Assembly: GCF_002078875.1 (NCBI RefSeq)
Contig: NC_034411.1
Coordinates: forward strand, 55,274,486-55,338,485
Length of the DNA: 64,000 nt
Source: Numida meleagris
Lineage: Eukaryota > Chordata > Aves > Galliformes > Numididae
Direction: 5' to 3'
Shown here: piece by piece, positions 57,101 to 64,000 of the stretch
Layout: each line of letters opens with the position of its first letter
Numbering within the stretch: the stretch's first letter is position 1
Made by a program: the position numbers and the translations under genes
Notes under the pieces: generated by a model
What the model was told of the DNA's origin: nothing
Database searches by the model: none
What the model saw: the letters and a program-made list of their open reading frames with translations, nothing else

Positions 57101-58874
57101 ATACCAGATACTCTTAAAAAAAAAAATTGAATACATGAATCACAAACAATCTTTTTCTTCTCCACTTGGAGAAGTGATAATTTTTCATGATACGCACTCA
57201 AAGGTAATTTGTCAAGTCTGCTTTAAAAAACTGAAAAGCATCATGTCTTTATTCCAAGGTGACGGAAGTCCTGTAGAAGCACACAGTATGTGCTAAGCTC
57301 CTACATTTTTGTAAACTGGCAGGCTGCCTCATCAGCCAGGGAAAAATCCAGCACCACACCCAAGCCTCTTTTTGGCCCTTTCCTCAGACAAAGTTTATTA
57401 TCTGAAATGCAAACTTTACCAAGCAGCACAACACAAGGTTATTTCCTCTGACTAAAACTACACCCAAAGGGCCCTGTCACCAGGAGTCATTGGATGCAGA
57501 CAGGTTTCTTGGGTCTTGTCAGGCCCACTTTATGCCTTCCCTTGGGTCCCTTAGGACTGGCTGATTCCAGGGCCCCTTTACCACCCTTCTCCTACTCATA
57601 GGGACAGCCTCAGTTGTTTGCCTCCTCTTTCCTATCTTCTTGCTTCTACTTTTTTTTTTTTTTTTCACTTAATCTTGTGTTTTTACAGATAACATCCATT
57701 GACATTTTCTCACTGCCTGAGAACACAGATAAGAAATTTTCTATACCTATTATTATCTTTTGTTACTTCGCTCATGGTTCCTCTTGCAGTAATAGGGTGC
57801 CTCTCTGAAACAATTTACTCACTGGAACTCAATGTACAATTTTGCAGTTTTGTTCTACCAAAATCCTCTCCTTTGTATATTTTATTGGTCTTTTATTGTC
57901 AAAATAATTCATGAAAGCCAGTGCAATTATCTCAGTTGACTTTCATGAGGTTTGGACCAGGCCCCAAATGCATTTCCATAAAAAGATGGCCAGATTATTT
58001 TAGTTATAGAGTATTAGTAGAATTCTGCAGTGGCATTTATTGAGAACAAAATGTGAATTTCCACATAAGCATAGCTGAATTAAAATAAAGTAGGAATATT
58101 TGTTGTTTCTTTTGCTAATAATGCTTGTACTGATCTGAGTCTCCTTGTAACATTTCAAATCATTCTAAACTTTAACAAAGTTAAGTGATGAATACAGAAT
58201 GCATCGCAGCTGTGAACTATGATATCAAAATTATGTTCTGTAATCCAGCAGAGCACTGATGCATCTCTCTAATATTTCACCAGAATAAGGTTTCTGAATG
58301 GCAAGTAGGTACTAAAATTTATCGCTACAGTATTAAATTCATTCCTGATTGACTTTCATTGAAGTCACTTCTGCCTGCCTTGCCAAATAAATTACCCTGC
58401 TTTAATTCCTCAACTTGCGATACTGCTAAGTATCAATTATTAAACACTGAATAGAAACAATTTCATTATTTCCTGAATATCCTGTCAGCTTAGGTAATGT
58501 GGATAGACTGCTACTATTTATATTAAATACTTCAAACTCCAGGAACAGTTTCTGCCAAATGAGACAAGCTGTTCAGCAAACAGCGAAGTGATGAAACCCA
58601 GATTCTTCTGCACTGTACATGTTGTATCCCCACTGCCCTTCACAGCCACAACTGTGGCTGTCTCTGTATCTCTGTGACACCATTTTAAGGCTCAAAATGC
58701 TGCTAACTTGAAACATTATATGTGTAGAATAGGAAATGATTCAATTTTGTATTATTTTCTGTGTGTTTAGTTGAGCACTAATTTGTCTCTCTCTCTTACA
58801 TCTTGCCACAGAATTTTATGGAGACTGAAGGAACATATGATAACTGTTTTTCCATAAGCCTTCCTAAGTTTGCA

Positions 58875-58907
58875 AAAAACAAACAAACAAACAAACAAAC
58901 AAACAAA
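58875..58907. repeat. (AAAC)n microsatellite
   Basis: About eight consecutive AAAC units inside an A-rich tract. Confidence 0.95.
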
Positions 58908-60967
58908 AAAAGCAACCCACCCAGATTGCTGTTGTAGAACTTAATGAACTTAATTCTCAATTACCAAGAGTGAGGAGCAAAGAGAGACTTCGTTGCTTCA
59001 TGGATCAACTCTGTTCACACGTGACAGAGTTATCGACGTGTTAGCCCCTTCAGGGGTCGTCTGCAAGAACAATTGGTGCAAGGTGCGCTTGATTCAGCAT
59101 GAAGTCTTGTGGGAAATTATTTTATCCATAAAGAGAGAGATAAAGAACTATTTCTTTCCATTGTGTCCATGCATTTTTTTGAGAAAACAACTTTAACTTT
59201 TAGGGGAATTTAGCTTACACTACAACACTGTTGTGTCTTTCAGGAATTTCACTGCATGAATACAAACATTAAAAATATGAGGACTTCAATGCAAAGGTGG
59301 AAGTTCACATCTTTAATCAGCAACAAAATCACAAAAAGCAAATTATAACTGTAAGTATATTGAGCAAAATTTACATGTAGTTAATCTATGCCCAGCAATA
59401 GCTTAGAAATTGAGAAAATAATCTTTTCAGAACAGGATACTTTGGAGGTAGAACAAGACGCATGAGTTAAATTTTTGACACCAGCATTAAAATACTGATT
59501 TAAAAGAACTAAACCATGTCTGTTTTTATAAGCAGTGTGGGTATAAAGCTGGAGAGATGAGTAAGATACCTCCAGTTAAACTGCCACTGCACGCGAAGTA
59601 GTTGCTGTAGCACCCTAAGACCAAAAGTTTACATGTTCCTTTTTGTAATATACGGTGTACAGACTGGAGAAGTTTGGACTGGTACAGTTGTTTTCAATTG
59701 GTGTTTCTCCTTTACACTTCGTGGCTAATGTTTTCCTATTATCAAGGTCTTGCATATTTTCAGCACCCACCCAACTCTGTGGTATTATATGTAATTTTTT
59801 AAAGGTCTGAGTGACAAGTACATTGATATAAGTGAATCATCATTTTGCAGGCATAAAATTTTATCAGATTGGTTTTCAAGTAGATTTATACATTTAAGAG
59901 TCTGCATCTGCTATACAAGATTAGTGCATGGAAGATAGGACATTTGTTCCAATAGTGAGTGATAGAATTTTATACTTTAAACATGAAGCAAACTAGATAG
60001 TAAATTAGCATGTTAAGTAGTTCCTGTTTATCAGATACAGTAACCAAAGCTGAACTAAAAGGATATTATTGTGCAAGATTAGGACAAGTTTCCATTCCCC
60101 GCTACTGTCACTGCTTTATGTTCCAGGACTACTTTCAACCCTAGGACAAACAAAATATCCTAGGGTGGTAACCAGATGACAAAACTAGAAAAGTAAAATA
60201 AAGGAACATCCGAAGTACAGTATTTCCTTTGAGTGTGTGATGAATTTGCAATATGTGCTATAGGATACTTTAGTCTGCAGCACACGAGAACTAACTGAGA
60301 GAGAAAAAGGGACTTGACAATTTCATACAGAACTACTTCTTTAAAGTGAATCTTTTGGGGGGCAGAAAATCAAGACTTTAGTCAATGACTAGAGTATATT
60401 ATCAGTTTGAACGACTTGTTTGTCTAGTGATATTCTCTATCACAGTCCATAATACCATGTAACTCTTTTCAGCTTGACATACCCAAATTATACAGATTTA
60501 GCAATGTGGACACATGCCAAAAGTTCGTGGTGCAGAGAGCAACAGACAGTGCAGGCTGTGTTGCGCATGCTACCCGACAGTGCTGGTACTTGAAATGAGC
60601 CTAACAACATCGTGTAGCTGAGGTTTCACTTTCAGGATATCCTATGACTTGCCTTAGAGCCCTTGTGTGAGTCTGCACTTCAGACAAAACTGGTCCATAC
60701 TCAATGACTTTGCCAGAGCCACAATTAATATATTACTATCAAATGGTGATTCTTCTGTATGTATTCTGGAAATTTGAATTTATTCTTCTGCTGGAAGACT
60801 TTGTTACATTTCCCATGCGCTAGGCAATATTTTTTCCCTTCTAAGACAGTTTTTTCTTTTCAGGGCAATATCAAGAAAGGACAAAAATGAAGTCTGTAAG
60901 AGACTGTTGTATGGACTTTCCTTAAAAACACATTCAGTCTGTGCTGTCCAAGTTTATATAGTTGTGT

Positions 60968-61000
60968 TTTTCAAAGGCAGGTCCCTTTTCAAAGGCAGGT
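60968..61000. repeat. 15-bp direct repeat
   Basis: ttttcaaaggcaggt occurs twice with an 18-bp period (60968-60982 and 60986-61000). Confidence 0.9.
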
Positions 61001-62745
61001 TCCAGATAATATTCTGGAATGACAGGCTGTCCTCCCAACAATCCAGCTATAATTATGTGTCCCACAAGCACACAAACGTCCACATTTCTTTTTAATATAA
61101 GGTCCGTATGTCTATATGAAGAGATCAGCAGTGGAATGTCCTCATAAGATTTGTATGAAAAATGACTATCAAGAGAAGTGAGGTACTTTTCAAACTGTAT
61201 TCATTCTATGATTTTACACCTATGCTCCCTTATCTAATTTCTTTCTTTTACTGAGGCAACAGAATAAGATTCCACTGATTTTACTGGAATTTTGACTGCA
61301 TCCCTATGTTTAAGAAATATATTGCCCCACATAAGTATTGATGAAGACATACCATTTAAAATAGCAACGAAGACCCACAAAAAACTTTTAAAAGTGCTTG
61401 CTAAATTAATGTGTACAGTCACATACAAGAGAATGCTGATACTACATATATGTGTGAATCATTATAATGTGCTTTATCACAGACACACATCTTATTTAAC
61501 CTTGAGTCATGACAGCCTTCTGTTTCATCTTTTCCTTACGGCTGCAGCTCTCATTAATTTATCCTTGCAGTTTCCTCTAACAATTAAAAGTGGATTGAAT
61601 CATTAGCATGAAGATTTCCATCCCTTCCGGAACTTTTGTATAGGTTTTAAATATTTGCTGTGAACATGTCTAAATATTTGCTTTATCTACACAGTTATCT
61701 AGACTTTAAAATCCTGCTAAGTTTTTGGCCTTGATCATTTCTTCTGGAACTGAATTTTACAATCTAATTCTGTGGTGAATGAAAGTTGTTTGCTTTTATC
61801 AGTTCAACTTTTTCCTCCTTTCAGTCTCAAGGCATTCCTTCTTTTAGTATGAGTGAAAAACAAAACAAAAACAATGGCTATTCGGAGCCATTGCCTACTA
61901 TATATTTTGCTTATGTCCCATTTTACACATCTTCACTGTAAGACAAAGTCTTAGTCCTTCTAATTTTCATGTAAGAATTTTCCCATGTGCCTGATGATTT
62001 TCATCACCTACCTCACTCTGTAAGGACAGTACACTTCATAAAATTCATAAAGAAGTGAATACAACTCTCTGTTGCAATCATGTCATATTTTTTATTTGCA
62101 TTCAATGGTAAAAACAATCTAGCTGAGACTTTCAGTGAGTGCTTCACAGTTGCTTAACTTTGGTTTAAGAAGAAGCAATATTGAAATAGACTACTATTTT
62201 TTTAACTAAGAGCATTACAACTACTAAAAATCTGGGTAATTTCACATTAAGAAGAAATAACAAAATTCACAAGATTTTCTGCTAAGCAAAAGTAAATGAT
62301 TAAATATTAAAATTATTTTATTATGGATTAGCACAAATATCCACCTCTGATGTTCACACAATTTCAGTGGGCAGGAAGGAAATAAACTCTCATAGTGCTT
62401 ACCAAAAGTGACCTGGTTAGTCATTTCTCTGTCAGAATTACTGGAGGCAGACTGATATGGTTCTCTGCTAGAGCAGTAATCGCTGCTGAAGGAGTAATGT
62501 GTAGTCAGACTGCTTTGCTACTGGGTGAATACCTTTCATGAACCTTGCGTTCAATTCCAAATAGCAGTAACTGCTAGAGGTAGGGATTGAGAACTAAAGC
62601 TTATTATTTCTTGAACACTTAAGCAGTTGGTCACTTTCCCTAAAATTAGAAATGGAAGAAATGATCACAATCTGTTTATGGCTTCTTGGAGACAGTGCTA
62701 TAATATAAAATAAGTGCATTTCTGTATCAAATTATTGTTCTTGGC

Positions 62746-62766
62746 TTTTTTTTTTTTTTTTTTTTT
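62746..62766. repeat. Poly-T, 21 nt
   Basis: Uninterrupted T run; no associated element recognised. Confidence 0.95.
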
Positions 62767-64000
62767 AGGTCTTTATATTATATTGCTATACTTCCAAGTT
62801 TAATGTTAATGCTGTGGAAAAGTTATACAGCATATTATGTCCAACATTAGATAATCTTAGTTATTTTTAATACTATTATCTTTTTCCTTCTTTTAAATAC
62901 TAATTTTGAAATACTGTAAACAATGTTACATTTGAATATCAAGCAAATGAAATGTAGGTCATATCTGCAGAGGTCATGGTAGCTGAAAATCCAAAGTGAT
63001 AACACAATGAACATGAACATAAAATTCAAAAAATGAAAAATGATTATTTGATAAGCAGCTGGTGATTTGTGTAAAAAGCATGATGAGGATGACTAAAAGA
63101 AATATTTTTGCAATATGATGGTCTGGTTTAAAATGAAAAATGTCACTATTTGAAAAAGGAAAATATGCTAAATTTACATGATTAATATTTACTGGGCATT
63201 CTAACATTTCCAAAATGGGATCTAAGTAATTTTGGAGGTTTAAAAAAGTGCAGTTTCCAAGTTAAAGCTGCTGGAGGCATACTGGCAGAATGTTGTGAGG
63301 GTTGTAGTGCTACAGGGTCTTAATTTACCTCACTAGAGAACCAGATTGCACACACTACAATCAGTTTTTGAATTTAGAATTGTATCACCCATCAGAAGAT
63401 ACTGCCACAAATCTACGTTATTACACAACTTTAAAGCATGACATGTTCAGCCCCACATTTAGGAGTTTTCTACAAGCATTCCCATTGCAAACTTATTTTG
63501 AATCTATCAGCCTGCTTATCTACTTACTGACCTCTGCTGTCAGAATCAATGGAAATCAGCTGTTTAGAAATTTCAAAGATTTCTGCTTGGAATCACTACA
63601 GTTACAAATGGTTTAGGTACATTTTTGTAAATGGTCTTAATCCTTCAAAAACTGCATTTGAAAACATTCAGCAGTTCCTAAAGACTGTTTCGTGCCATGT
63701 GGAGCTTAACATACAGCAAGGGTATAATATTAAATCATGAAGTATGACAGCAGTTCTTCACTTCTGCATCTTTGACCGATACCAAGAGATTGGGACAGAT
63801 AGTGATCAATACAATTTCTGTCAAACCACTGTGGGGGAGGACATTTATTTATGTCACTGAAGGTTGACAGTACATCAACATTAATTAGATATTTTTGTTT
63901 CCAGTTTTAATGTAATCTTAGCACCGTATGAAAGACATTATATAGAACTTAAGTTTGTGCAGCTGCATGTGCTGTTCTGTACAAATTGATTAGAAATATG

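Larger units (their letters stand above)
54188..64000. other. Intergenic, AT-rich, no gene recognised
   Basis: Contains a 16-T run at 57650-57665, an (AAAC)n microsatellite at 58875-58907, a 15-bp direct repeat at 60968-60982 and 60986-61000, and a 21-T run at 62746-62766. No exon of HBS1L or another gene is recognised up to the window end. Confidence 0.75.

Noticed and set aside
24120..64000. Search for E-box/GATA composite enhancer motifs and HBS1L first exon
   Set aside because: GATA-type words exist, but none was found at the expected spacing from a CTG half E-box, and no HBS1L-like N-terminus was seen; a by-eye search is not exhaustive.

Overview
This is vertebrate genomic DNA, almost certainly from a bird. 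It carries two CR1 non-LTR retrotransposon fragments, a very GC-rich CpG island with an assembly gap inside it, compact introns, and one large gene recognisable from its protein: the proto-oncogene MYB (c-Myb). The encoded protein is close to what I remember of chicken c-Myb, but several residues outside the DNA-binding domain seem to differ, so another bird (perhaps a galliform) is at least as likely as chicken. That species call is from memory and unsure.

Layout. MYB is on the minus strand and fills roughly the first 23 kb. I traced 14 constitutive coding exons (start codon at 23032, exon 14 ending at 7133) plus the alternative exon 9A (10980-11342). All junctions have GT/AG ends and all phases join. 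Together the 14 exons give 603 codons. The last expected exon (about 38 codons plus the 3' UTR) was not found between 1 and 7132 and probably lies beyond the left edge, so 1-7132 is read as part of intron 14. A CpG island covers about 21.37-24.12 kb. It holds exon 1, the 5' half of intron 1 and the promoter, part of which is hidden by a run of N (23316-23959).

From 24.1 to 64 kb I find no gene. By synteny with mammals this side should be the HBS1L-MYB intergenic region, known in mammals for long-range erythroid enhancers of MYB; that assignment is inference, because no HBS1L exon is seen. This desert is AT-rich, with two 5'-truncated CR1 copies (about 26.13-26.63 kb plus, 53.91-54.19 kb minus), microsatellites and relics of what looks like an old dispersed repeat.

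Regulation visible in the sequence. Within intron 1, on the transcribed strand, an inverted repeat with 9-bp perfect arms is followed by a run of 18 T. This is the architecture of the stem-loop/poly(dT) attenuator described in mammalian MYB intron 1. Just upstream of the promoter, four exact Myb sites (TAACGG or complement) lie within about 415 bp, consistent with autoregulation; a fifth overlaps the exon 1 splice donor. Between the gap and the start codon there are an E2F-type site, a forkhead-type palindrome and a 10-codon upstream ORF.
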